Of a stretch of DNA of 64,000 bases, positions 45,428-57,512 are shown piece after piece. The DNA is from Lagopus muta (Eukaryota; Chordata; Aves; Galliformes; Phasianidae), in contig NC_064435.1 of assembly GCF_023343835.1 (NCBI RefSeq), forward strand, positions 78,130,134-78,194,133, in the 5' to 3' direction. Below the pieces are notes generated by a model, which did not search any database, was not told where the DNA came from, and worked only from the letters and a program-made list of their open reading frames with translations. The position numbers were made by a program, and so were the translations under genes. The number at the start of each line of letters is the position of its first letter. Position 1 is the first letter of the stretch.

Positions 45428-48318
45428 CACTTTTACTGAGGTGCTCAGCAATTTTTGTCCTGCATTGCTTGTTTTAGTTGTGTAACTGTCTGCATTAAAT
45501 GAAGGAGAGGCCAGTCAATCCAAGAGGCTTGTTTGTGGCTGATGGTACTGGAGAACTTAAAAAACATTTGTACAAGTATTGGTTGCCTCTGGTTGCTGTA
45601 GAGTTTGGAGACCCCTGCTTATCGCAGAACTTTACAGGCCTTCTGAAGGTGAGTATACCTTCATTTCAAAAGAGAAAGGAAAACTGGCTTTGAGACATAG
45701 ATATCAGTTGTGCTACTTTGCGTAGAACATTCTTTCTATAAATTTCAATTATAACATTAGTAAGTAACATTAACTATTGTAATGCTGAGACAGTGTGAAT
45801 AATATACAGGTGGGTTGGTTGTCGCAGAGTGATGAATGCATATTGCTATCATTCCATAAATTCCATATTAGGAGGATTTTTTTTATTTTTTATTTTTATT
45901 TTTTTGTATGCTGGTGCCAACTTACCTGAGAAGTGCACTTTGGCAAAGTGCAAACACTGACCTGAACAGTAAGTGCTACTATTTATCTCTGGTAGCAGTG
46001 GAGATGTTGACAAGGAAGGAGTAATTTAACCCAGAGCGCAGGCAGCAGGACGGCCTCATCCCTTGTGGAATTTTGTATCTGATGTTTTCTTGGAAGTACA
46101 GCTTGTATGCAGGTGTCCCGGTGTCCAGGAAGCCTGTCTGCTGTTTGAGCACTTGAATAGACACTGAATATGTTTGTATCTTTAATTGGCTCTCATTGCT
46201 AATCAAATGCTTAGGGTCAGTTATTCAATTAGAAATGCATACTCACAGTAACTGGGGTTACTCAAGCTACTTCAGTTTTATGCTACAGTAATTTAGATGT
46301 GAATGTGACTGTTACATGAAATCCTGCTCATGCTCAGTGGGTGGCACTCACTGATTTTCATGAAAATATCATTTGGTTCCGTGTGCCATAAGCAATTGCT
46401 TCATCTCGTTTAACATACATAAAAGTTTGACATTGTTCTGTAAGTATTCTTTGCCTTGCACTCTTCTGTACTGCATTTTGTGTAATGCTGTTCCTTCAGG
46501 TTACAAAGTGACGTTGTCTCCAGGTGCTCCATGTAACGTTGCCATGCCTCAGGCACTCAGATTGGTCTCCTGCTGTCGGTGGGGATTCTTCAGCGCTGGT
46601 GAAGGAGAGGGAAATGCACACATTTAGGGGAATCCTGGGAGATGAGCTGTTTAGAGAGGAACCTCTGCAATTTCCCTGCTCTCAAATGAAGATTTAAAAC
46701 ATGAATGACTCTCTGTCTGTGTAGTTGAGTATTTCAATGAAGGTGGTTTGACAGCCGTCTCTGTGACAAAGCAGATGGTGGGAGAACGTTCTAGGTGTAT
46801 TCTTTCCCTCCAGTAGATCCTTTCATTCTGGCATACAGTCGATGCAAAGGGAAATTCACAGCACAAAGTGCTCACTAGAAACGTTGTTTCTTGAGAGGGA
46901 AGCGAGGCTTCATTATTTTTGGAGGGATTTGAAAACTATAGAAAATATTTCTGGTATTAGTTATTTGAAAGGACATTTGGGCAAAAGAAATGTTCTTTAT
47001 GCCTTAACAAATTGTTGTGCTTTTTAGAAAGAGATGAGATACTCCAATGTGTGGAGAGTTGGGTTTCTGCCCAACTTTAAAGTTTCTCTTTAGGTGTCCT
47101 TCCCCCAGCACAACCTCACCTGATGCTTTAAAGTGGGAGATGGAGAACAGAGAAGAGTTTATTTAAACGCCTGAGGACACGGCAGTGGTCCTGACAAGAG
47201 AGCAAAAAAATGGGTGATCCTGAGCTACCCTCTGCAACAAGGGAGGATCAGGACAGGGATCAAAAGAAATGCTTCAGCTGGCCAAGAGAAGATACGATGC
47301 TAGTTTCTGTGCTGATCAGGAGATGTGCTTTGTCAGACCTTTTCAAAGCAGCTGGGGGCATAGTGAAACAAAGATCCAGTTACAGAGGCACAGGAATGGG
47401 CTGCTGTTAAACTGCTGTGGCTGCAGTTTATTCTCCAACTATACACAACATTCCCATTGAGTGTTTTGATCCCATGTGCCTCTGCACAGTTACTCAGCCA
47501 AAGCTGGCAATCGTAGCATGTAGAATGCAAGGCATGGTTTTGTTTAAAACTTGAGAAAACCTTCTCCTAGCTGTACATAGCACCTAATGCTAAATACATA
47601 TCATCATAAAAAACAGTTCCATGCAAAAAGCCACAAGCTGTAAAACTTTAGCAAGTAATATTATTGAGATACAACATGAATGAAGTATCAAATAATTATT
47701 CTCCACAAAGTGAAAATGCATGGAAACTAAAAGCAATGATGAGTTAATATAGAAGTGAATCAGAACCTGCTGCTCTAAATTAAAGGGGTTTGAAACAGAA
47801 CTGCTATATGCCTAAGCCATTTTGAGAGTGGAAAGGTGGAAAAACGCATGGATGTGTGTTCTGGGTCACTTAAATAAATGTGAATGAAAAACACTGTGTC
47901 TGAAAAAGGTAGAAAGCAAAACTTCTGTAGCAGAGCAGCAGTAAGTCCATAAACATTCAGTGGTCTCAAATGTCTGTAAGTGACTTCCTGTGGTACCACC
48001 AGGTTACATTGGGCACGGATTCAGTTCCTACCCCTACTGCTGATGATTTTATTAGATGTATGACATCATTTCTGTTCAGTGCACAAATATCTGACAATTG
48101 TAAAGCCAGCATCTAAAAAGTTCTCTGTGGTGTGAATATGTGAAACCAACTTTTATGCGTTTAAGTTTGGAGTGATGTGTTAGAGATGGAGAGGAGAAAA
48201 AAATAACTAATAAGGACTTTTGGTAGTGGGTTCATGGTGGGGTTTTTTTTTCCTTGGTGTTTTGTTTGTCTGTTTGTTTGTTTGTTTGGCATCTGGCTGA
48301 GCCTGTAGGAAGAACTCT

Positions 48319-48598
48319 GTGGGAATACAGGAAAAACTGTTCAGAGCAGAAGCTGTGGAGCAAAATAAACAGCATGAGAACCAAAGACACCTCTAGAAGA
48401 AGAACGAACGTCTCTCGGCTCTGACTGGATAAGTGCCTGTGTGATTATTTGAAGAGTGTTTTGTAAAGTGCTCTGTTGACGTGTAAAGGTGGATGGGAAA
48501 GCTAGAAAAGAAAACTTGTGAAGGTATATAGGTGATGTGAGAACTTGTACTGAACGATTTGGATCATTCACACCTGAGTCTCTGCATCAGCTGCTGCA
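48319..48598. mobile_element. Solo-LTR-like repeat (copy 2)
   Basis: Duplicate of 11931-12208 with a few small differences. Confidence 0.5.
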
Positions 48599-49902
48599 AG
48601 GACTCATCAGTTAATTGACTGTTTAGCATCCTGTTACTTCTGAAGATCTGAAACAAACTTTTCTTCACACTTAATGAACGATGGCATTTAAATTGGAAAA
48701 ATGTTTGCCGTAATGCTCCAGCTGTTCCCATGAAAAATGCCTGGGGACCCCTCTAGTTTAATTTGTTATGCTCTCATTTAAAGTTCATGACAACGTACTT
48801 TAAATGGTAACATACAGATCAGGAGAAAAAAATACATCACCTTTTACACCAGATTCTTCAAATGCTGAACAAAGCTGTGCTGCAGCCCTGAGAACACTTT
48901 GAAGCAGACATTAAAAGCAGGCTGTTGTTCATGGGAGGTGGCAGACCTCATAGCAGAGACAGAGTACCAACATCTTTTCCAAACTGTGGTGTCTGCAGAA
49001 GCCATCTGCATGGGGGACTTTGCACCAAAGAACCTACGCTTGGGATGTTGTGGTTTTTATTATGTAGGAGGAGGCAATGGGGAAAAAAACTGATGTTTTG
49101 GATATAACCCCAAAATGTGTTCTGGCCTCTGGAAAAAAAAAATATCCGAATGTCTGCCAAGCTGTTTTTCTCATTAGATTGACTTTGCAAGTGTTCCATC
49201 AGAGTTTATGTCTAAGAGGAGCTAAAATACCTGTGAAACAGTGGTGGGAGGAATTGATTTGTACCAGCTAATTTTCAGTTCCTTCCTTACATTGGAAAAT
49301 TTCTGATGTACAAGCACATCAGAAAGGTTCCATTGCCTAGGAGAGGTATGCATGCTTAAAAGGGATTTCATGTTTCTGTATAGCTAGAGAGATGATCAAA
49401 CTTGTCAAAACTCCTGTTCATTCCAATTTAAAACAGAATTCAGAATCCTTTTATATCTAGAAATTACAGATAAGAATGTCTCTATCATCATGGGATTTCC
49501 TTGATCACAAAGAATATACAAAATGCATGGCTTTATCTAAATATTAATATTGTGGTTCAGCTGGTTTTATGCCTGTATGTGCTATCAGGGCAAAGAAAAG
49601 TATTATGGTGAGAGTAAGCAGTGACAGCGCTAGTCCCTGGGGAAGAACTCCAAGCCAAATCAATGTAGGACTGCTAAACAAGTTTTAATCAGAGTCCAGC
49701 TGAGATCTGCTAGATCAGCGATTGCTGTTGTTCCTTAAATGCGCAGCCAAGGATGCCAAGCAGCCTTCTGTGTACAGATGGAGAAAGCAGGGGCTAGGCT
49801 TCTGCCAGAACTGCTTCAAGCTTCAAAGGCAACTGATGCTGCATGCTTTCTAGTGTAGCACAGTGACTAATTATTGAAGCACACTGCGTGTTGCACTCGT
49901 AA

Positions 49903-50272
49903 TATGAGGGCTGCTTCAAAAGAAATGCTTCCTCTTTCATTATGTTGACAGAGGCAGGTGTTGGTGGTACAGCAGGAGAGGCTGAACCTTCTCATCAGTA
50001 TTCCATTACATGCTTTTGTCATGTAAGAGATGGCAGCAGAGGGGCAGTCTGACTAGATGGCATCTGAAATGGAAGTATGTAGGAAGCAAAGGTGTGTCCT
50101 TGAATTCCTCCATGCAGGAAAAAATGGCACCCACTGGCATTCATTGAATGTTGCTGAATGTTTGTGGAGACCAAGCAGTGGGTGTGAGTGCAGTCAGATG
50201 GTGCGTGGTACATTCCAGCAGTAGCTGTAGACTGAAGTCCTGCTACCAAAGCACATCCTCCACCAAAGTTGT
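49903..50272 (-). mobile_element. Galluhop-like mariner fragment (copy 2)
   Basis: Duplicate of the element at 13511-13880. Confidence 0.7.
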
Positions 50273-51394
50273 AGGAACATGTTGATCAAAAGGATAATCT
50301 ATTTATTTTCTGCTTCTGTCAACAACACAAGAATGCTGTGTATCCATCCAGGGATCATCCAGGAAGATCCAGTATTAGATAAGTGGAAAACTCTAGTTGT
50401 GGTGTAATGCTGTAGGCAGTTCAGCACTGCACAGTTGTTTGCTCACTCCATCCTCCCTATGGGATTGGGAGAGAATCGGGGGGGAAGGGAGGTGGGTGAA
50501 CCCGCAAAAGTAAGAGAATAGAACTGCTGGGCAGAGACGAAAGCTATTTGCTAAGGCAGGAAATGGAAGAGGGAAAAAAAGAACGATAGACACAGTAATT
50601 ATAGATACATGTAAATATACCAAATAAGTGATGCACAATGCAATTATTCACCACCTGCTAACCAGTGTCCAGCCAGTCCCTGTACGGCCAGTTTAGGTCA
50701 GCTGTCCTGGTTCCGTCCAGCACTTCCCAACAACCGAAATAGGTCAGTATATTTATCAATGTTGCTTTTCCTCCTAAAGCCAAAACACAGCATCACACAA
50801 GACACTAGAAAGGAAAAATCAACTACTGAGCTGAAACCAAGATCATTTTCTAACCAAGTTGTTTTATGCAGTCTCTTCACTGCACACCCTCTTTTTTGTG
50901 TGCGTGTATAATAATAACAATATGCCTTAACACGGAGTTGTTTTCTCTTTAAACACAGATTTGATTTCTGGTGCAGTGGAGTACAGTCTTCAGCATGCTG
51001 TTCAATGCAGAACAGCTATCTAATTTCAGTAAACAAGACTCCTGTGTTACAGAGCATCTGCCTGGAGATAGGCATTCCCCTAAAGCATCACTTACCATGG
51101 CAATTTTAGCTTTATTTTATCTGTTGTTATCACTGCACTTTGGAGGCAATGGAGTACCAGCCTCTGAGTCTGCCTGAGGCTGACTAAACCAAGGGCCTCT
51201 CCAAGCCCCCAGGTGGAAAAGAGACCTCAGTGATAGTTAAGGGTCCTGTTGCTCATAGGTAGCAGGTGTGCTAAGACCAAGGGAGAGAAGGGGCTGTAGG
51301 GGAACTGGTGTTGCCCCTCCCTGGTTTAAGTAAGCGTTTCCTTGATACATGCAGTTCCTCCCAGCCATTTGGTACTGACGCTGGATTTGTGGAA

Positions 51395-51890
51395 GTAGCA
51401 ACACATAGAAGCATAGAATTATTAAGTTCAAAAAGACCACCAGCATCATCTAGTCCGTCCATCAACCTATCACCACCACTACTAAACCATGCCCCTCGGT
51501 GCCATACCTACACGGTTTTTGAACACCTGTGGGGATGATGGCTCCACCGCCTCCCTGGGCAGCATGTTCCAGTGTCTCAGTGTTCTTCCTGAGAATGATT
51601 TCCTAATATCCAACCTGAACCTGCCCTGGTGCAACTTGAGGCCATTACCTCTTGTCCTCTCACTGTTACCAGGGAGAAGAGACTAATTCCTACCTCTCTG
51701 CATCCTCTGTTCAGGGAGTTGTAGGGAGCGTTAAACAATTGCAGCTCCCTCAGCTGCTCCCCGTAAGACTTGTGCTCCAGGCCCTTCACAGCTTCATTGC
51801 CGCTCTCTGGAGGTGGACCAGGGCTTCAGTTTCTTTCTTGTGGTGAGGGGCCCAAAACAGAACACTGGACACAAGGTGTGGCCCCAGAAA
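51395..51890 (-). mobile_element. CR1 LINE 3' fragment, minus strand (copy 2)
   Basis: Duplicate of the element at 15003-15483. Confidence 0.9.
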
Positions 51891-54292
51891 GAAATGAAAC
51901 CTAGCAATAATAATCCTAAAAACAAACTGAGTAGCAACGCTTTGTCCCACAGTCACATCGATGTAGGAGCCTGTTTTCAGAAAATAATAAATTGTTTTGG
52001 CTACTCATGCATAATGGAACCTTATTTTCCATCCATTTTCCTTGACAGAATGTTCTGTTGCCTTTACTACAGTCAGAAGTCAGAAGCCTACAGCAAGAGA
52101 TTCTCATCTACCACAGTACAATTGATTCATTAAAAATAATGCTCTATATTAGAATACTTCAGTGTGAAGAGATTGAGGCAGGTCATGTTATTGAGATGCT
52201 TTTTTTTGTTGTTTAATAGAGAAGTAATAACTGGAGGTCAATGTATTTGGGCAACGGATGAGCTGACTCCTTCCTGAAAGACACTGCTTAGAAATAAAAG
52301 CCTGAGGCTTATTAAGCTGATGAATCTGCAGCCTATTATTTCTGCAGAAAAATAGGGGCCCCCATCAGCTGCCTTAAATGCTCTCTTTCACAGTGATTTT
52401 TCAGTGCTGTGACATTGCTCAACTGTTTAGGGCTCATAAGCTGCTGAATATATATTTCATTGCAGTCTGTATCAAGAGGGAGATGGTGTTATTGCAATGC
52501 ATTGAGTATATCCAACTTCAGACAAAAAATGTTCTGAATTTGGTTGCTTTGTCCTGTAATGTATTTTTACAACCACTTCTGGATAGATACTGGAAAGTGT
52601 CATTAATGGAAAATGGAAGGGACTGTTCAGCACTAAGCAAATTCTCACATTTCAAACTCTCTGTTGCAAGAGCAGGGGGAAGGCTTGCAATACGCTGTTG
52701 AATGGGAAAATAAAAACACCTCCTCTTGCCAAGATTCTATCAATAATGAATAAAATGTAAATAAATTCAGACAAGTGCAGCTTGGCATTAAACTAAAGAA
52801 AACTGCAGCACACAGCAGATACAAACCAAAACAAATGCGAAACTGCAGAACTCACTGCTGATATCTAAAATGCTGATGGCCAGAGATAGCATTTAGGCAT
52901 GCAGAGATTCTTCTTCAATCTTATGAGGTACTTGTATAGTATCTCTTAAGATTGCAGTATCCCCCAAATGCTCTCTGAGAAACTGAAATATTAATGAAGA
53001 CAAGCGTGCTACTTGTGGTGTATGGTGTATATTCTGCACATCCCCCTGCATGTTCACAGGAGGCTGTAATCAGAAGACGTGACTTTGATTGTCAAAATGT
53101 CATAACAGAGCTTAAAACCTATCCGCTGTGAGTGGAGGGACACCTGGATTGAAACTGAAAGCTTTGTTTAGATTGTAAGCTTAGCAGCTCAGTTACATGA
53201 TGACTTCAATGTTGAAACTTTGTTCCAGCTTTTTGTGAGTTCACTCACGCAGCAGGCGCTGATCAGCAAGGGAAGAAACCTCACTGCAGAAGGTCAGTTC
53301 CTTGCATTTCTCAGCTTCACAAAGACAGAGATTCTTACCTTCAGTTTCAAGCTCCGGAATATGTGGCACTCTGTCAAGTGACTAAAATGAATGTGAAAAT
53401 TTGGCTCTTTGTTATTACAGCATCCCAAAACATCATGAATTTCAAGAGCCTCGCAGAACCAAGTAAAAGCCACTGTTACTTCCTTGCTGAACACTTAGGT
53501 CCAACAGTCCTTGTGCCTGGGCTGAATCTCACTTCCAAGGCAGAATAAGGAGAGTAGAGCTAAGAGTTTGTGCTGATGTATGTCAGACTTGAAAAAGTTC
53601 ATGTTTGTGCTCACCAGCTTCTGAGCAAAAGTGATCATGAAGATATTTTTGGCCATTGCTTCTTCTTTGTCACTAACATCTTTGAAAATAAATCCGTAGG
53701 TCTGCCTTTTGATATCGTAAAAGTGAATTGCTCTCACTGTTATCATATTTGCTAATCTTTCTGTAACTGTAGATGTCCACACCAGAACTCTAAAGGTTCA
53801 AGGTAAAAGCCTGATTGCAGTGGTGTTATGAAGTGAGGGTATTGTTTGCATCCCTGTACTATGAGAGGGTTATAAAAAACATAACTTACAAGGCAGAGAA
53901 AACTGTGTCAACTGCAGTGTCCAACACTTGAAAGTTGAGAAGCTTTGGGCTTCCTGAGGATCTTCAGTTCTATTTCCTCCTGCATGCTCACTGTCAGAGT
54001 CCTTGTGTGACTGCATCCTGCTTCCTCCCTAAGGAGAGCGAGGCACAGCTGCCTCAAGTCCATGGGCTGGGTACAGAGGAGGCCAATCCCTGCATTCACG
54101 GCAATTTCTGTATGAAAGTGTGTGATAAAGCAGAGGATCCCTTCAATAGTGTAGCCTAATCTCAGCTGCCATATGGCTTTGAAATTCATTGACTATTGCA
54201 TCTTCTTCCTTCATTGTGCAGCAGTAAGTAAGAAAATGTTGGAGAGTTCAGAAATTCCATTGCATAAAGACAGGGAAAGGTAGGAGTAGAGA

Positions 54293-54570
54293 GTGTGGAC
54301 TTCAGCTGGTGAAACCTCTGAGGGGCTGCTTCTCATGCAACCTGGCAATTCTTCACTGGCAATGACATGTTCAATTTTGTGAAGGCTGAGGAAAAAGGAC
54401 ACGTAGCTACCACAGCTGGAGGACAGGATCTCTACATATGTTCGTGCTTCTGCACTTTTGAAAAGACTGGAATTTGTTCAATATGGGAAGCAATCACAAA
54501 CTAAATCAAGGATAAATAGGTGCATAAGAGCCTAGTGACTAAGCTTCTCTCAAACTGATACCTGAAGAAA
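54293..54570. other. 278-bp segment present only in flank copy 2
   Basis: Absent from copy 1 at 17900. I do not recognise it as a transposon; no clear terminal repeat is seen, so a deletion in copy 1 is as likely as an insertion here. Confidence 0.8.
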
Positions 54571-54796
54571 AGGACCATGATGTGATTAAACTACCTGAGG
54601 CATGATTTACAGTAAAAAGGCAGCCTTTGGCAAGTCATCACAGATGTTCCTCTGCTGTCTTTGCATTTCTAAGTGTGTAGCTGTAATGATGAGGAATGGA
54701 GATTCTGAAGGCTTATTTTCCCTCTGTCTATTCCCCATTGAGTTCTGAAAGCTAGCAGTAAAGTACTCAGTTAACATCTCGCTCTTTCTCAGTTCC

Positions 54797-57333
54797 ACTA
54801 ATGAACAGACTGTCTACTTAACAAGTAATGGCCACTTAAGAATCAAGTGATTGTGCTTCATGGCAAAGTACAGTATTTTAATTCTCCCAGCAAGAAGTTT
54901 CTTGGCATGTCTATTCTGCTCGTCTAAATAAATTTTCCGGCCTTCTTTGACAGTAGAGAGAAAAGTGGTGAAAGGTAACAAGCTCTTAAGTAGTGCTTAA
55001 ATGTCATACCTCTGTAATAGGAAAGTAGCAGCCCAAGGGATCTGAATACAGAACTGCCAATTTACTAAAAAAATAGCTTCTGCAGTTTATCTTCATTGTT
55101 AAGACTCATCTCAGCTTTAGACTACAATATTTCTTAACCACAAATTAACACAGTGTGCTCAAATTTAGATGAATCTGAGTGCTGATATATTTGAAAAGAT
55201 ACCTTTCAAACAGCTGCAGGAACCTTTTTTTTTTTTTTTTTTTTTTTTAGTAGAATTAAACTGAAGTTATCATGTTTCATACAGATTTGCTTTTTAACTG
55301 TTGATGGCAGGTTTTCATAAAGGTCTTTAAAAATTACTTCACTGACAAAAGATGAATTCAATGATCCCAACAAATCAGTAAATGTTACATTTAACGTCCT
55401 GTAACTATGAACCCCCATGTCTTCAGCTCAAAAAGAGTTATTAATAGGTGAAGCTAATCCATACTGAGAAGACAATGTAAAGACAATTGCAGTAGTGACC
55501 TAGCATCCCCTAACATCAATTAGAGACTGCTAGTGTTAATTCCAATGAAAATGTATTTTGAGTGCTGAAGGGTAGGATAACAAGAAAAGCAACATCAAAT
55601 CTCCCAGTTGAATATTAAATACCCCTTTAGATAAAGTGATGGCAGTAACTTGGAAAGCAAGAGTTGGTGAAAGGAGATGAGCAATGGCATACAGAGAGAA
55701 CTAGATAAAACGTAAATCTTCAGTATAGTTTACCATTAAGTGTCATTTCCCAAGACAGAGGCACTCAGTCACGGGATAACACGGGAGACAATAACTTTCA
55801 GAGTCCTCTTGTAGGCTGTTCTCGTGTTAATACCCACTGCATAAATGCTTCCTCTGAGTTCTTCCACAGGATGTATCCTTCTTAGCTGAATCCTGGTCTT
55901 CTGTATCACAAACTCACAGACCTTAACACATCAGAAGTTTATAGGACTCCTTGTCATTATCAATTTCTAGCTGTCTGCCTTGTCCAAAGGCACAGACTGA
56001 TTAGAAGAAATATTCTGTAGGAAACATGGGTTTATAGCTGAAACCGACTTGAGCCAAAATCGCTTAAAGTCTCGAAACCATAACACTTAAGAACTTTAAA
56101 TCAAACAGTCAAAGCCAGTAAGTGTAACACTTGGGCTCTTATATAACTTCCGTAATCTCTATATATTTACACTGGCTTGCCTATCTATCCACACTGAGTG
56201 TAAACCTCGCCGTTCAGTGAAGTCTGAAAACTGTCAATCCAATTCTTTAATCTCAGCCTACTATCTGTTTTCCTTTTGTAAAGCTAATATGTGTACATGT
56301 AAATTAATATAGGTTGTAACTATCTAACACAGCAGGGAATACTAAATAGTTGGGTTTTTTTTGTTTTTTTTTAATGTGAGCTTTTCCATTTTAAAAGCCC
56401 TTACATTACTTAAGGAATGCTTTTTATTAACTCCCCAGGAAAGAAAATTATCACTATTATTTTTTTCCTGTGTGTTCCTATTTGAGGAACTGAATGATTT
56501 GTAACATAGGAGAGAGGAAAATACCTTGGACTCAAACAACAAACACTGCCCTAAATTCTCAGCAATGAGAATGTTCTTCAAACATCTACGATTTATTTGC
56601 TAGTAATCTAGTTATCTACTGAATTTCAAGCTTAAACAATTAAATTTTAGCAGATACCTGAGATACCAGTATCCCATCCTTCTCAGAATGGATAAGGAAT
56701 ATCCCTGAGGATTTTTCAAGCCTGTGAAGCAGGTTTTTACACAACAGGCAAACATAAAGTTTTTCTCATGTTGAATAAGAATTACCCTGGACAGTCACAC
56801 AGCAGTTGTGGAAATGCAGACTACGAAGGTCTAAAACCAGAAAGAAGGCATTGTGGGTGGAAAAAATGACTTGCAGTAGTATGGACTTTAATATCTGAAT
56901 GATAAAAGGTAAAATAAAAATAAAAATCAGCATTGATTCTCCAATTTAATGGTATTTACCTCAAAATAAGTGCTCTAGGGATCAGTTTAAACAGAGAACT
57001 GGACACCTGCTGTTGTTTGATTTTAGTACCAGGCTGTAAAACAAATCCTGGTCATTGTAGAAAGGTGTGCTGTAAAGACATGTTAGTAGCAATGAAGCTC
57101 TAGAAGCAAGAGCTGCCTTTACTGACCTTTGATACCATCAGGTTTATTACTGTAATTTTTCATTGCACCTCAGCATGATTGATTCTTTTTCTTTTCTTGC
57201 TGACAGGCAAATTTAGTCTGGCTGTTGGTTACAATCTGTGGTGATATTTGTGAATGAAATCTGTTACTGAAACCGATATTTGCTGGAGTTCTATCAGATA
57301 AATCCTCTTGCCTATGCTGTTATTTGGTGGTTT
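54797..57333. other. Sequence seen once, nothing recognised
   Basis: AT-rich, with a poly(T) run at 55227-55248. Short frames only. Confidence 0.5.
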
Positions 57334-57512
57334 TGGCCTGGGAATAGGCTCTCCAAGGCAATGGTCACAGCCTCAAGCTGCTGGCATTGAAGGAGTGTTT
57401 GGAGAATGTCCTGAAGCATAGGGTTTGCATTTTGAGTGGTCCTATGTGAAGACAGGAGCTGGACTCGGTGATCTTTATGGATTCCTTACAACTCAGAAGA
57501 CTCTATGCTTTT
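57334..57512 (+). mobile_element. Short CR1-like LINE 3' end, plus strand
   Basis: CR1 phrases: AATAGGCTCTCCAAGGCAAT, GGAGCTGGACTCGGTGATCT and CCTTACAACTCAGAAGACTC, diverged from consensus. Confidence 0.75.

Larger units (their letters stand above)
43109..54796. repeat. Segmental duplication, copy 2 of the array flank (about 11.7 kb)
   Basis: Collinear with 5005-18123. It lacks the equivalents of 5224-6486 (junction at 43330/43331) and about 6781-7277 (junction near 43625), and carries 278 additional bp at 54293-54570. No protein gene is recognised; repeats within it are listed separately. Homology with copy 1 ends at 54796. Confidence 0.95.
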
